From: Clostridium thailandense
Lineage (GTDB): Bacteria; Bacillota; Clostridia; Clostridiales; Clostridiaceae
Direction of reading: 5' to 3'
NCBI RefSeq assembly: GCF_019207025.1
Contig: NZ_JAEEGC010000037.1
Span: forward strand, 62,001-126,000
Length of the DNA: 64,000 bases
Shown: positions 50,280 to 59,959 of the stretch, in pieces
How the letters are laid out: every line of letters begins with the position of its first letter
Position numbering within the stretch: the first letter of the stretch is position 1
Notes under the pieces: generated by a model
Seen by the model: only the letters and a program-made list of their open reading frames with translations
What the model was told of the DNA's origin: nothing
The model's database searches: none
Made by a program: the position numbers and the translations under genes

Positions 50280-52445
50280 TTAAATTAAAGCCTTGTCTTT
50301 ATGTTTTTTGTTAAACTTTACACCCATCTGCTTTCTTATTCTATCATATTCATCTTTTACATATTGTTCTGCCCATTGCTGATCCTGAATTTTTTCAACT
50401 TTTACAGCACAATATTTATATTCAGGTGTTTTTGAAATAGGATCTAAGTTATCAAGAGTAAGCTCATTACATGCACCTATCCACCATTGATAAGTCATAT
50501 AAGTAGCACCTTTTTTAACTCTGTCTGTAACTAATGCTCTTGCTATTACACTTCCTCTACGCGAACTTATTCTTACTAATTCTTGATCTTCTATTCCAAG
50601 GTCTTCAGCATCTTCTATGCTCATTTGTACATATCCTGGTTCATCTGCTAATTGTTGAAGAGCACGACAGTTTCCAGTCATCGTTCTTACAGAATAATGT
50701 CCAACTTCTCTTACCGTTGATAAGCTAAGTGGATACTCTTCATCTTCTAATTCTTGAGGAGCTCTCCAATCTGCAGCAAATAAGATACCTTTTTTATTTG
50801 GGGTACTAAACACATTCCCTTTATATAAGTATGGTGTTCCTAGATGGCCTTCTGTAGGACAAGGCCATTGAATGCTTCCGTACTTATCAATCATTTCATA
50901 ACTTGCTCCAGCAAAGTTTGGAGTAAGACTTCTCATTTCATCCCAAATTTCTTCTGTATTATTATAGCTCATTGGGTAACCCATAGCAGTAGCTACTTCA
51001 CATATAATCTGCCAATCAGGTTTCACATCTCCCTTTGGTTCTACTGCTTTTCTAATTCTTGCAAATCCACGATCAGCAGCTGAATAAACACCATCATGTT
51101 CCCCCCATGCAGTAGCCGGTAAAATTACATCCGCATGAAGAGCAGTTTTATTCATAAAAATATCCTGAACCACTACAAATTCTAATTTATCTAAAGTTTC
51201 TCTTACTTCTGAAGCATTCGGATCACTTTGAACAGGATCCTCTCCGAAGATGTAATAAGCTTTAATCTTGTCTTCGTGTAATACTGCATGAGGAACTTCT
51301 GTTAACTTATATCCTGGCTTATCAGGAAGTTTAACCCCCCATGCTTTTTCAAATTTCGTTCTTATTTCAGGCTTAGTAACATCTTGATATCCTGGGAATA
51401 CATTTGGAAGTGCACCCATATCACAAGCACCCTGAACATTATTTTGACCACGTACAGGACCAATACCTACACTAGGCCTTCCAAAATTGCCAGTTAACAA
51501 TGCCAAAGAAGCTAATCCTTTTACTACATCAACAGCTTGTCCGAACTGACAAACACCCATTCCGTAAAGAATAAAAGCGTTTTTAGCTGCAGCATATTCT
51601 CTCATAGCTTTTCTAATATTCGCTGCACTAACTCCAGTTATTTTTTCTGCATACTCTGGAGTATATTTTTCCACTAAAGCCTTATATTCCTCAAATCCTT
51701 CAGTATATTTCTCAACATATTCTTTATTGTAAAGGTCTTCATTTATCAAAACATTAGCACAAGCATTAACTAATGCCATATTTGTACCACCTTTTAATTG
51801 TAACCATAAATCAGAAATTCTTACTGTTTCTGTTACTCTCGGGTCAGTTGTAATAATTTTAGCACCTTTTTCTTTAGCTCTAACTATTCTTCTTGCAACA
51901 ATTGGATGAGAATCCGCACCATTGTATCCAAATATGAATAATAAATCTGTATCCTCTATTTCTGGTATAGAATTAGACATAGCACCATTTCCTAATGAGT
52001 AAGCCAGACCGGCTACTGAAGGAGCATGTCAAACTCTAGCACAGTGGTCTACATTATTAGTTCCAATTACTGCCCTCATAAATTTTTGCATTATATAATT
52101 AGCTTCATTTCCTGGTCCTCTTGCAGAACCAGTTCCCATAATAGCATCTGGACCATACTTTTCTTTTATAGCTGTTAGTTTGTCGGCAACAAATCCAATA
52201 GCCTCGTTCCAAGAAACCTCTTCCAATTCTCCATTCTTTCTTATCATAGGTTTCTTCAACCTAGCCGTTAGAAGTTGTGGATCATTTAAATAATCCCATC
52301 CATAGAGTCCCTTAAGACATAAGTTTCCCTGATTAGTTCTTCCATCAGCTGGCTCAGCTCTTACTATTTTGTCATCCTCAACAACTAAATATAACTGACA
52401 TCCCCCGCCGCAATAAGGGCATACTGTTAATACCTTTTTTTCCAT
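50280..52445 (-). CDS. fdhF: Selenocysteine formate dehydrogenase alpha subunit (FdhF type)
   Basis: Molybdenum/tungsten bis-MGD enzyme that interconverts formate and CO2. The reading frame is continuous if the TGA at plus-strand 52029-52031 is read as Sec139, in the context CARV-U-HAPS, the same place as Sec140 of the Escherichia coli enzyme. N-terminal 4Fe-4S motif CPYCGGGCQLYL with the later Cys in GNLCLKG; the molybdopterin domains and the C-terminal dinucleotide-binding domain follow. 721 aa. GGGGGG ribosome site. A simple gene caller would split it into two ORFs (50280-51980 and 52029-52445). Confidence 0.97.
51999..52016 (-). promoter_or_regulatory. SECIS element of fdhF
   Basis: 12 nt after the UGA, GTAGCC pairs with GGCTTAC leaving a bulged U, and the apical loop is GGUCU. 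Bulged U and the GGUCU loop match the well-known E. coli fdhF SECIS bound by SelB. Confidence 0.8.
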
Positions 52446-52475
52446 TGATAATTTCCCCCCTTCTTCTTTTTGAAG

Positions 52476-52637
52476 AATAACTTAACATAAAAATTCATTC
52501 TACGTTAAGTTATTAACAAATGTACATATAGATATCCAATTCGAATGTTAGATCCATACAATGAAGTGATTGCATACCTGCTAACAATGTATAAATCTAG
52601 AATATAGGTTGTTTATCTATATCAAATAACCTATATT
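52476..52637 (-). promoter_or_regulatory. Two inverted repeats upstream of fdhF
   Basis: AATAACTTAAC (52476-52486) and GTTAAGTTATT (52504-52514) form a perfect 11-bp repeat. AATATAGGTT (52601-52610) and AACCTATATT (52628-52637) form another perfect 10-bp repeat. Both lie in a 500-nt gene-free stretch; candidate operator or leader structures controlling fdhF. Confidence 0.5.
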
Positions 52638-52942
52638 AAATCTATTATCATACATGAATACCCATATACAGTTATTGTAAGCTTATGACGTTTTATAGTC
52701 AAATTGTAACACCTTTTGATATTTCTAGTTTTTTTGTAAAAACTCCATAATTTGTAGAACCTTCTATAAATTACTTAATCTTAATGTAATTATTTATATT
52801 ATTCGTCATGAATTTATAGATTCCTTTAAAATTAGTATATATTAACTTAAATTATATATATATTTCTTAAACTAAATTTGTAAAATTCTATTCTGAACCA
52901 AAAATGCACTAGAGAATAATTCAAATATTTATACAAAAATTT

Positions 52943-53512
52943 TTACACTACTGTTAAACTTGCCCTATTAACTATTTCTTCTATTTCTTTTTCAAAGTTA
53001 TCACAAAATTTATTTTCTATAATTATATCAGCTTTCTCTATAACCTCACTTGCCGATTTTTTTATTTGACTATCTTTGGAGTTTTTCACCATAACAAAAA
53101 CACCTGGATTAACAACTTTACGCAAGCTATTTGATTCACATACTATAAGAGCATTTTCAGGTATTTGCGCAGCAAATGCTTCAAATGCTTCATACATTCT
53201 ATTCTTTAAGGTTTTTAACCAGTAAACCTTCTCTGCTCCCGCGGCTAATAACAAGGAGGTATCCTTATTATTAACTGCATTTAATTCCTCAACTATCTCA
53301 AAATCTCCCTTTAAACTCGAACACACTCCACAACCTTCTCCTCCATGTATACATTTTCCGTTTTTTTCTTGAATAGTTGTTACTTTTAATGCTACTACCG
53401 GTCTATTTAATTTATATTTATTTATTATTAAGCTTGCAAGAGTAGTTTTTCCACTGTTTCTAGAAGTTGAACCAATTAAAATCATATTAGGAATATTATT
53501 CGTCATATTCAC
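52943..53512 (-). CDS. P-loop NTPase of unknown function near fdhF
   Basis: Walker A GSTSRNSGKTTLASLI (about residues 15-30) resembles MobB and related small GTP/ATP-binding proteins. A cysteine-rich patch CIHGGEGCGVCSS (about 55-67) could bind metal. VCESNSLRKVVNPGVFVMV resembles the middle of cofactor-maturation P-loop proteins. 189 aa from the GTG at 53512, 9 nt after GAGGTG. Its position upstream of fdhF suggests a role in molybdopterin or selenium cofactor maturation, but that is inference. Confidence 0.6.
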   Translation of the reverse strand: MNMTNNIPNMILIGSTSRNSGKTTLASLIINKYKLNRPVVALKVTTIQEKNGKCIHGGEGCGVCSSLKGDFEIVEELNAVNNKDTSLLLAAGAEKVYWLKTLKNRMYEAFEAFAAQIPENALIVCESNSLRKVVNPGVFVMVKNSKDSQIKKSASEVIEKADIIIENKFCDNFEKEIEEIVNRASLTVV

Positions 53513-53822
53513 TATTCCACTCACCTCACTATCAATTATTGCTTTAAAAGTGATCAATCTGACAAACTATGGTTTTTTATTTCATTTGCATTATACAGTT
53601 TTCTTATATCTGAAACATATAAGCTTTATCATTATGAACAATATAACATAAAATAATCCAAATAAAAATGATTTTATAAAATTAAACCAATTTTCCATTT
53701 ATGGTTTTTACTGCATATGAAATCATAGCATACTATATCTTCATATGGGTATCATATTTAATGGATTCACAGCTGGGAATTTAATTAATCAAAATATTTA
53801 TTTTCTGAAGGGAGATTTTTTT
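53513..53822. other. Gene-free interval with divergent starts
   Basis: 310 nt between the P-loop gene and the small repeat protein gene. No ORF or RNA is evident beyond the upstream extension of the latter. Confidence 0.4.
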
Positions 53823-54089
53823 ATGGATAACAACAAAGCTTTAGAAGAGGCAAAAAAGCTTAATCAACAATCTAGACAAGGAAATATATCCTCTGGAAAT
53901 ATGACTAGCGGAGTAAACGACTCTGCTTTAGAAGAAACTAGACAGCTTAACCAACAATCACATCAAGCTTATACATCTGGCAATGGTATGAGCAGCAGTG
54001 TTGGTGCTGGAATGACTAGCGGAGTAGGCAATTCTAATCTTGAAGAAGCTAAACAACTTAACCAGCAATCTAGACAAAATAAAAAATAG
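53823..54089 (+). CDS. Small repeat protein resembling gamma-type small acid-soluble spore protein
   Basis: 88 aa with three copies of a 13-residue unit: LEEAKKLNQQSRQ, LEETRQLNQQSHQ, LEEAKQLNQQSRQ, separated by Ser/Gly/Asn/Met-rich linkers containing NMTSGV/GMTSGV. No Cys, Trp or hydrophobic core, so probably disordered. The Gln/Asn-rich repeat composition and small size recall gamma-type SASPs, amino-acid reserves of spores, but no signature confirms it. The ATG at 53823 is 7 nt after AAGGGAG. Own transcription unit with terminator. Confidence 0.6.
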   Translation: MDNNKALEEAKKLNQQSRQGNISSGNMTSGVNDSALEETRQLNQQSHQAYTSGNGMSSSVGAGMTSGVGNSNLEEAKQLNQQSRQNKK

Positions 54090-54127
54090 TCTTCAACCCT
54101 AAAAGTATATCTAATATTTTTATATAT

Positions 54128-54158
54128 AAAAAGACCAGAAATACTTTCTGGCCTTTTT
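54128..54158. terminator. Bidirectional terminator
   Basis: AAAAAG-CCAGAAA pairs with TTTCTGG-CTTTTT, 4-nt loop, between convergent genes. Confidence 0.88.
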
Positions 54159-54173
54159 GCATATTATATTATT

Positions 54174-54959
54174 CTACTCGGTTATATCAGAAGTATCTAT
54201 AGCACTATAATGTATATGCCCACCTATATGAACAATAGTATCTCCTACTTCTGGATCTATATGTACGTCTCCAAGACAAGAGAATTTATGCCAGTATCTT
54301 GCAACCACTTCTCTAGCTTCCTCGCCCAACTTCTTTCCACATAATTCTTTTTCTATATCATAAAGATTTCCACAGGGTGTATTAATTAACACTTCCGCTT
54401 TAATAATAACTTTTTCCTTATCTATTTGAAGCCTAAATTTAGGTTTTCCTAGTCTATATTTATTTATAAACTGATTTATTACATCAAATTCACCAAATTC
54501 TAATGAACAAAAGGGCTTAGGAAATGCATATTGAATATTATATTTTTTACATTCTTCTATAGTCTTTTCTCTTACCCATTTAGTCAGCCATTCTCTACTT
54601 TCTAAAGGTACTATCAAAGCTTTTCCTTCACTTTTCTTTATAATTTTAGGGAGTTCCATTAGTATATCCTCATGTATTCCTAAAGCTATCACTAAGTCAT
54701 GCTCTTCAAATTTTTCAGGCAAATACTCAGAAGGATCATCTATCAATATTGGATAAGTACTTGGTAATTCAATTTTCCGTACACTTTTACAATTGAAATA
54801 TGATTCTTGAGCTTCATTATTCTCTATTAGCTTATTATTAATAATAAATTCTAAATTAGGTATAAATCTTTCTGTCGCAAATATCCCATCCGTTCTTATA
54901 TATGAATTTCCTTGATAAAATCTTGATGAATCCTTTGATTTTATAATTAATATTTTCAA
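54174..54959 (-). CDS. DUF166-family protein
   Basis: 261 aa. Sequence features agree with the DUF166 family, mainly archaeal and clostridial: VIALGIHEDILMELPKI, AFPKPFCSLE, and a C-terminal part with NTPCGNLYDIEKELCG and GDTIVHIGGHIHYSA. Two conserved-looking Cys about 12 apart could bind metal or form a redox pair. Function unknown. TTG start 8 nt after GGAGGT. Preceded by an unusual structured leader region. Confidence 0.7.
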   Translation of the reverse strand: MKILIIKSKDSSRFYQGNSYIRTDGIFATERFIPNLEFIINNKLIENNEAQESYFNCKSVRKIELPSTYPILIDDPSEYLPEKFEEHDLVIALGIHEDILMELPKIIKKSEGKALIVPLESREWLTKWVREKTIEECKKYNIQYAFPKPFCSLEFGEFDVINQFINKYRLGKPKFRLQIDKEKVIIKAEVLINTPCGNLYDIEKELCGKKLGEEAREVVARYWHKFSCLGDVHIDPEVGDTIVHIGGHIHYSAIDTSDITE

Positions 54960-55048
54960 TAATCTCTACCTCCAAACAAGTATATCTTAAATTACTTATT
55001 TCTCGTGTCATACAGCTATTTGAATTAATCATAATCTTCAAAGCAAAA

Positions 55049-55069
55049 GCCACCTATACTAGGTGGCTT
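55049..55069 (-). terminator. Terminator-like hairpin downstream of tRNA-Leu(GAG)
   Basis: AGCCACCTA and TAGGTGGCT form a short-looped stem followed on the minus strand by UUUUGCUUU. It lies between the tRNA gene and the DUF166 gene. Confidence 0.75.
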
Positions 55070-55079
55070 AATAACTTAA

Positions 55080-55285
55080 TTAAATTAAAATCCAAAATAC
55101 CGTTGCTTTAATTTGGACACCTATCGAAGATAGGTGGGTCGTTCGCACAGATGTCTCTATCGCTTTAAATGCCGTTAAAGGTCTCACTAAAAAGTACATA
55201 TCCTCATCTAGTCTCTTGAACTCCCGTAGTTGTAATGTAGGTTCCAAATATAAAGCTTGACAAATATTCCAGAAATTATACACTT
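55080..55285 (-). other. Unexplained structured stretch between tRNA-Leu and DUF166
   Basis: 206 nt less AT-rich than surrounding intergenic DNA. Contains hairpin CACCTATC/GATAGGTG (about 55110-55129), whose arm could also pair with the terminator arm at 55049-55069. A 67-codon open frame without ribosome site covers it. Could be the right end of a decayed IS200/IS605-type element, a DUF166 leader, or an RNA; none is proven. Confidence 0.4.
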
Positions 55286-55290
55286 TTAAA

Positions 55291-55373
55291 TGGTGCGAAA
55301 GACGGGACTTGAACCCGTACGGTCTCCCACACGCCCCTCAAACGTGCGCGTCTGCCGATTCCGCCACTCTCGC
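55291..55373 (-). tRNA. tRNA-Leu (anticodon GAG)
   Basis: 83 nt including encoded CCA. Acceptor GCGAGAG pairs with CTTTCGC, D arm GGCGGAATCGGCAGACGC, anticodon loop TTGAGGG, long class II variable arm, T arm GGGTTCAAGTCCC. Confidence 0.95.
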
Positions 55374-55387
55374 ATCTCACATATATT

Positions 55388-55415
55388 ATTATATTATATT
55401 TTTAATAATTGTCAA
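55388..55415 (-). promoter_or_regulatory. Promoter of tRNA-Leu(GAG)
   Basis: On the minus strand TTGACA (55410-55415), 16-nt spacer, TATAAT (55388-55393); both hexamers are perfect. Confidence 0.85.
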
Positions 55416-55430
55416 CTAGCAAATGCCTGG

Positions 55431-56102
55431 TCAATTAATAAGCTTAAAGTATTGATAAGCTATATCTATAGTTGTTCCTATAGATTTCTTTTCTTCTTTG
55501 TCATATAAATATTTGTAAACACTATAGTTAACTTTAACTTTTTTTACATACTTATCCGTCTCTTTAAATGGTATGTAATGAAGATTCTTGCCATCAGCTG
55601 AATGATCAGAACTTTTCAACCATTTTTGAACATTTCCTCTACCACCATTATATGCAGCTAATACCAATTCCATATTTCCATCAAATTCTTCTCTTAGATT
55701 GTTTAGGTACCAACATCCCATTCTAATATTAAATTCCGGATCATTCAACATAGTAACACTAAAATTTTTGACCTCCATCTTTTCTGCTGCCCACTCTGCC
55801 GTATCTGGAGTTATTTGCATAAGACCATAAGCATTTTTGTTAGACCTTGCTCCCTCCTGAAAATTACTTTCAGTTTTTATAACGGCAGCAACCAAATAGG
55901 GATCTAAAGCATATGTTTGTGAGTATTTAACTATATAGTTTGAATATTTATATGGAAAAAATTCTTTTACTATGTTTTTAACGTTCATTATCAGTACAAC
56001 GAATACTATAAATAGTAACACACGTCTTATAATCTTCAATATACTTTGTGCCTTAAACAATCTATATTTTAAGACACTCCACCCCCCTATATTTTTCACC
56101 AA
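55431..56102 (-). CDS. Lytic transglycosylase, SLT domain
   Basis: Cleaves the glycan backbone of peptidoglycan. One N-terminal membrane helix (about 24-43) then a Slt70-like domain with catalytic Glu in AAVIKTESNFQEGARSN, NAYGLMQITPDTAEWA and LVLAAYNGGRGNVQKW. 223 aa. Its 5' end overlaps coaE by 41 nt; the start codon (TTG at 56102 or GTG next to it) is not firmly fixed. Confidence 0.9.
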   Translation of the reverse strand: MVKNIGGWSVLKYRLFKAQSILKIIRRVLLFIVFVVLIMNVKNIVKEFFPYKYSNYIVKYSQTYALDPYLVAAVIKTESNFQEGARSNKNAYGLMQITPDTAEWAAEKMEVKNFSVTMLNDPEFNIRMGCWYLNNLREEFDGNMELVLAAYNGGRGNVQKWLKSSDHSADGKNLHYIPFKETDKYVKKVKVNYSVYKYLYDKEEKKSIGTTIDIAYQYFKLIN

Positions 56103-56685
56103 TTTTCTTTAAAGTTTCATTCACTTCTCTTTTAGTATTATCTAAGCTTTTTGAATTATCTATTATGTAATCAACAAATTCTTTCTTATCTTCTAAGGAC
56201 ATTTGTGAGTTAACTCTATTAATAACCTGCTGTTCTGTTAGATTATCCCTTTTACTCACTCTATGTAATTGGGTTTCTGAATCAACCCAAACAAGTATAT
56301 TAATATCCATATACTTATGAAGATTATTTTCAATTATAGTAGCTCCATCAAGAAAGCATACTTCAACCCCTTCTCTCTGGTACTTTTCTATAAGATCACA
56401 TATACGTTTCCTTATAAAAGGCATTATCATATCTTCATATTTTTTTCTTCTATCATCCTTGGAAAATATATAATTACCAAACTCTTTTCTTTTTAATTCT
56501 TTCTTTTCATCAAAAAACTCTTCTCCAAATTCTTTTCTTATATTTTCAAATATCTCTGGATAAATCCTTAGTACATCTCTTGCCACAATGTCTGCATCTA
56601 TGACAATAAAATTCTTTTTCTTTAATATATTAGATATCGTACTCTTCCCACTTCCAATACCTCCAGTAAGTCCTATTTTAAGCAT
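56062..56685 (-). CDS. coaE: Dephospho-CoA kinase
   Basis: Last step of coenzyme A synthesis. Walker A GLTGGIGSGKSTIS at residues 5-18, DADIVARDVL, and the LID region RVSKRDNLTEQQV. 207 aa. Located between polA and the transglycosylase gene; the polA-coaE linkage is common in Firmicutes. Confidence 0.95.
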   Translation of the reverse strand: MLKIGLTGGIGSGKSTISNILKKKNFIVIDADIVARDVLRIYPEIFENIRKEFGEEFFDEKKELKRKEFGNYIFSKDDRRKKYEDMIMPFIRKRICDLIEKYQREGVEVCFLDGATIIENNLHKYMDINILVWVDSETQLHRVSKRDNLTEQQVINRVNSQMSLEDKKEFVDYIIDNSKSLDNTKREVNETLKKIGEKYRGVECLKI

Positions 56686-56769
56686 ACCATAACCCCTCTT
56701 TTAATATAAAATTAAGTTAGAGTAATTTTATTTGGTATATAAATTACTCTAAACATATTATATATCTAC

Positions 56770-59430
56770 TTATTTAGCTTCATACCAATTTTTCCCTATA
56801 TTGATATCAACTTCAAGTGGTACTCTTAAATCTAAAACTTCTTCCATCTCCTTTTTCACTATATCTTTTACTTCCTCTAATTCATCATTATATACATTCA
56901 ATATCAACTCATCATGAACCTGAAGTATTAATTTACTTTTCAACTTTCTATCTTTTAGTTCATTATACACATTAACCATAGCAAGTTTTATGATATCTGC
57001 AGCACTTCCTTGAATGGGAGTATTCATAGCTAGCCTTTCTCCAAATGATCTTACCATTTTATTAGAAGCCTTTATTTCTGGTATAAACCTTCTTCTATTC
57101 ATAACGGTTGTTACATAAAGCTTTTCTTTTGCCTGCTCAATTGCTCCATCTAAATATTCTTTTACGCCTGGATATCTTTCAAAATATGTATCTATATAAT
57201 TTTTAGCTTCCTTCCTAGATATCTTCAAATCCTTTGCTAAGCTAAAGTCTCCTATACCATAAACTATACCAAAATTTACAGCCTTAGCATTACTTCTTTG
57301 AATAGAGGTAACTTCATTTATAGGAACATTAAATACTTCTGATGCAGTTTTAGTATGGATATCACTATGGTTTATAAAAGCATCTATTAAATTCTCATCA
57401 TCAGCCATGTGAGCAAGCACTCTAAGTTCTATTTGTGAATAGTCTGCAGAAAGTATAACCGAGTTATCGTTCTCTGGTATAAAAACCTTTCTTATTTCTC
57501 TTCCCATTTCATATTTTATTGGTATGTTTTGCAAGTTAGGTTCTGTACTTGACAACCTTCCTGTAGTTGTAACTGTTTGATTAAAGCTTGAGTGTATTTT
57601 ACCATCTTCATCTACTACTGCCTTTAATCCCTCAATATACGTTGAATGAAGTTTCGTTAGTTGTCTATAATACATTATTTTTTCTATTACCGGATGTTTA
57701 TCTGAAAGCTCTTCTAGAACCTCTGCATTCGTGGAATATCCTGTTTTCGTTTTTTTAATTACAGGCAAATCAAGCTTCTCGAACAATATCTTACCTAATT
57801 GTTTAGGAGAATTTATATTAAACTCTTCTCCTGATATTTCATATATCTCTTTTTGCATATTATCTATTTCGATTTTAAACTTTTCTCCAAGCTCCATTAA
57901 CTTTTCAGTGTCTACTTTAAACCCTTCGTATTCTATGCCTGCTAGCACCTCTGTAAGTGGAAGTTCAACTTTATATAAAAGCTCCTCCATATATGCTTCT
58001 CTTATACTTGGCTCTAAACATTCATATACTTTATTCAAAATAGCTGTTTCTTTAATCTGTTTCTGTAATTCATCACCATTAATCAGAATTTGTAGATAGC
58101 TTTCTATGATATCTTCAAGTTCATATTTACCTCTTGAAGAATCAATTAGATATGCAGCTATCTTTGTATCAAATTTTATTCCTCTAAAATCTATTCCCAT
58201 CTTACAGAATATAGTGTAAGGAATTTTAATATCATGACTTATCTTTTGTATATCCTGATCTTCAAATATTTCTTTAAGCAGTCTTAGTGTTTCACTTTCA
58301 TCGCCATCCATGAGAAGCTTTAATTCTACGACATAATTATTTTCTCTAATGCTTATAAATATTTTTTCTATGCAATTTTTAGAATAAATATTAGCATTCA
58401 TTATCTTAAAGTTAACATACAAAATTTCATCTTTGTTCTTACATTGAGATAGTATTTCTTCTGTAAGTACCTTAAGATCACTTAAATCATTAATATTTTT
58501 AAAATTAGCATCTTTTTCCATTTCGCTGTTTTCTGACCCTATATTTATGTCTTCTTGTGACACTCCTTGAATCTTATCAATCAAAGATTTAAATTGAAGC
58601 TTTATAAATAGCTTTCTAAGTTCTTCCGCATTATATTTTTCTTTTGATTTTATAGAATCAAAGTCTATCTCAATAGGAACATCCTTCATAATTGTTGCTA
58701 ATTTTTTACTAAATATAGCCTGCTCACTATATTGTAATAAATTTTCTTTTATTTTTTTACCACTAATATTATCTATATTATTAAGAACATTTTCTATGCT
58801 TCCATACTCTTTTATAAGTTTAAAAGCTGTTTTCTCACCTATACCTGGAACTCCTGGTATATTATCAGAAGAATCTCCCATAAGCCCTTTTACATCAATG
58901 AACTGTTCTGAAGTAACTCCATATTCTTCAATCATTCTTTTTCCATCATATATCTCTTTTTCTGTAATTCCTTTTTTAGTTATTACGACCTTAATGTTAT
59001 CAGAAGCAAGCTGCAGAGCATCTCTATCTCCCGTCACTATATAAACCTCAATATCTTTTTTTTCTAAAAATGTAGAAAGAGTTCCTATTAAATCATCTGC
59101 CTCAAACCCATCTATTTCGAAAATATTGATAGAAAACAATTCTAAGACCTCTTTAACAACTGGAAACTGTTCTGCCAATTCTGGCGGCATTTTTTTTCTT
59201 CCAGCTTTATATTCTTTATATTCATTATGCCTAAACGTTGGAGCACTTCTATCAAAAGTGGATACTATATAATTGGGCTCTATTTCCTCTTTCATCTTTA
59301 AAAGCATTGTAATAAATCCATATATTGCATTTGTATGTAAACCTTCTGAATTTGTTAATGGTGGCAATGCATAAAAAGCTCTATTCATTAAACTATTACC
59401 ATCCAGTATTAACAACTTCTCTTTTGCCAT
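56770..59430 (-). CDS. polA: DNA polymerase I
   Basis: Repair and Okazaki-fragment polymerase. 5'-3' exonuclease domain in residues 1-290 (TGDRDALQLAS; GVPGIGEKTAFKLI), a degenerate 3'-5' exonuclease region (about 320-500) lacking the DxE metal motif and so without proofreading, as in many Firmicutes, and the polymerase domain with motif A SADYSQIELRVLAHM, motif B RSNAKAVNFGIVYG and motif C LQVHDELI. 886 aa. GGAGGT site. Confidence 0.97.
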   Translation of the reverse strand: MAKEKLLILDGNSLMNRAFYALPPLTNSEGLHTNAIYGFITMLLKMKEEIEPNYIVSTFDRSAPTFRHNEYKEYKAGRKKMPPELAEQFPVVKEVLELFSINIFEIDGFEADDLIGTLSTFLEKKDIEVYIVTGDRDALQLASDNIKVVITKKGITEKEIYDGKRMIEEYGVTSEQFIDVKGLMGDSSDNIPGVPGIGEKTAFKLIKEYGSIENVLNNIDNISGKKIKENLLQYSEQAIFSKKLATIMKDVPIEIDFDSIKSKEKYNAEELRKLFIKLQFKSLIDKIQGVSQEDINIGSENSEMEKDANFKNINDLSDLKVLTEEILSQCKNKDEILYVNFKIMNANIYSKNCIEKIFISIRENNYVVELKLLMDGDESETLRLLKEIFEDQDIQKISHDIKIPYTIFCKMGIDFRGIKFDTKIAAYLIDSSRGKYELEDIIESYLQILINGDELQKQIKETAILNKVYECLEPSIREAYMEELLYKVELPLTEVLAGIEYEGFKVDTEKLMELGEKFKIEIDNMQKEIYEISGEEFNINSPKQLGKILFEKLDLPVIKKTKTGYSTNAEVLEELSDKHPVIEKIMYYRQLTKLHSTYIEGLKAVVDEDGKIHSSFNQTVTTTGRLSSTEPNLQNIPIKYEMGREIRKVFIPENDNSVILSADYSQIELRVLAHMADDENLIDAFINHSDIHTKTASEVFNVPINEVTSIQRSNAKAVNFGIVYGIGDFSLAKDLKISRKEAKNYIDTYFERYPGVKEYLDGAIEQAKEKLYVTTVMNRRRFIPEIKASNKMVRSFGERLAMNTPIQGSAADIIKLAMVNVYNELKDRKLKSKLILQVHDELILNVYNDELEEVKDIVKKEMEEVLDLRVPLEVDINIGKNWYEAK

Positions 59431-59878
59431 GTAAACCTACCTCCATATTTATATCTTCTATTCTTATCTTAATATTCTTGTCTTTTTTTCTTAAATCAAG
59501 TCTATTTCCAAAATTTTATTACTTTCATCCTTCTAATTGATACTAGAACTTCACCTAAATTTATATTAATTTTTCAATCTGTCAAGTTGGATTTCTGCAC
59601 CAATTAGAATCTTAATTATAAAAACAAAAATACTTTTAACTGTAGTATCACCTTGTTTCTTTCTTATATCTGTCGTGTTTTTTCTTTGACCTTAATATTA
59701 TAACATCTTACTTCACCATCATCTATTTTTTTAAATATATTATCATCAAATAAGTCAACTAAATCATTCTTTTATTATAAATTATAAAACTCATAATGTA
59801 AAAGCAAGCTAATCACTCTAATTTATTATATATCAATAGAATTAGCCTTAAATTATTATATAAATAAATTGTAATAAA
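59431..59878. other. Intergenic region upstream of polA
   Basis: About 450 nt, AT-rich, without credible gene or RNA; polA promoter presumed here. Confidence 0.45.
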
Positions 59879-59922
59879 AGAGATTGTATATGATATTTTA
59901 CAATTTCAAATACAATCCCTTT
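59879..59922 (-). terminator. Terminator after glsA
   Basis: On the minus strand GGGATTGTAT pairs with ATACAATCTC (one G-U pair), followed by UUUU; about 40 nt past the stop. Confidence 0.7.
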
Positions 59923-59959
59923 ATAATATAAAATTCAACTAAATAACTTATTAATTATT

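Noticed and set aside
52029-52445. fdhF read as two separate genes or a nonsense-mutated pseudogene
   Set aside because: UGA is at the known Sec position, a SECIS-like hairpin follows, and the full set of sel genes is present in the window.
55290-55508. 72-codon frame (+) over the tRNA-Leu gene
   Set aside because: Overlaps a well-folded tRNA on the other strand and its promoter; no motif.
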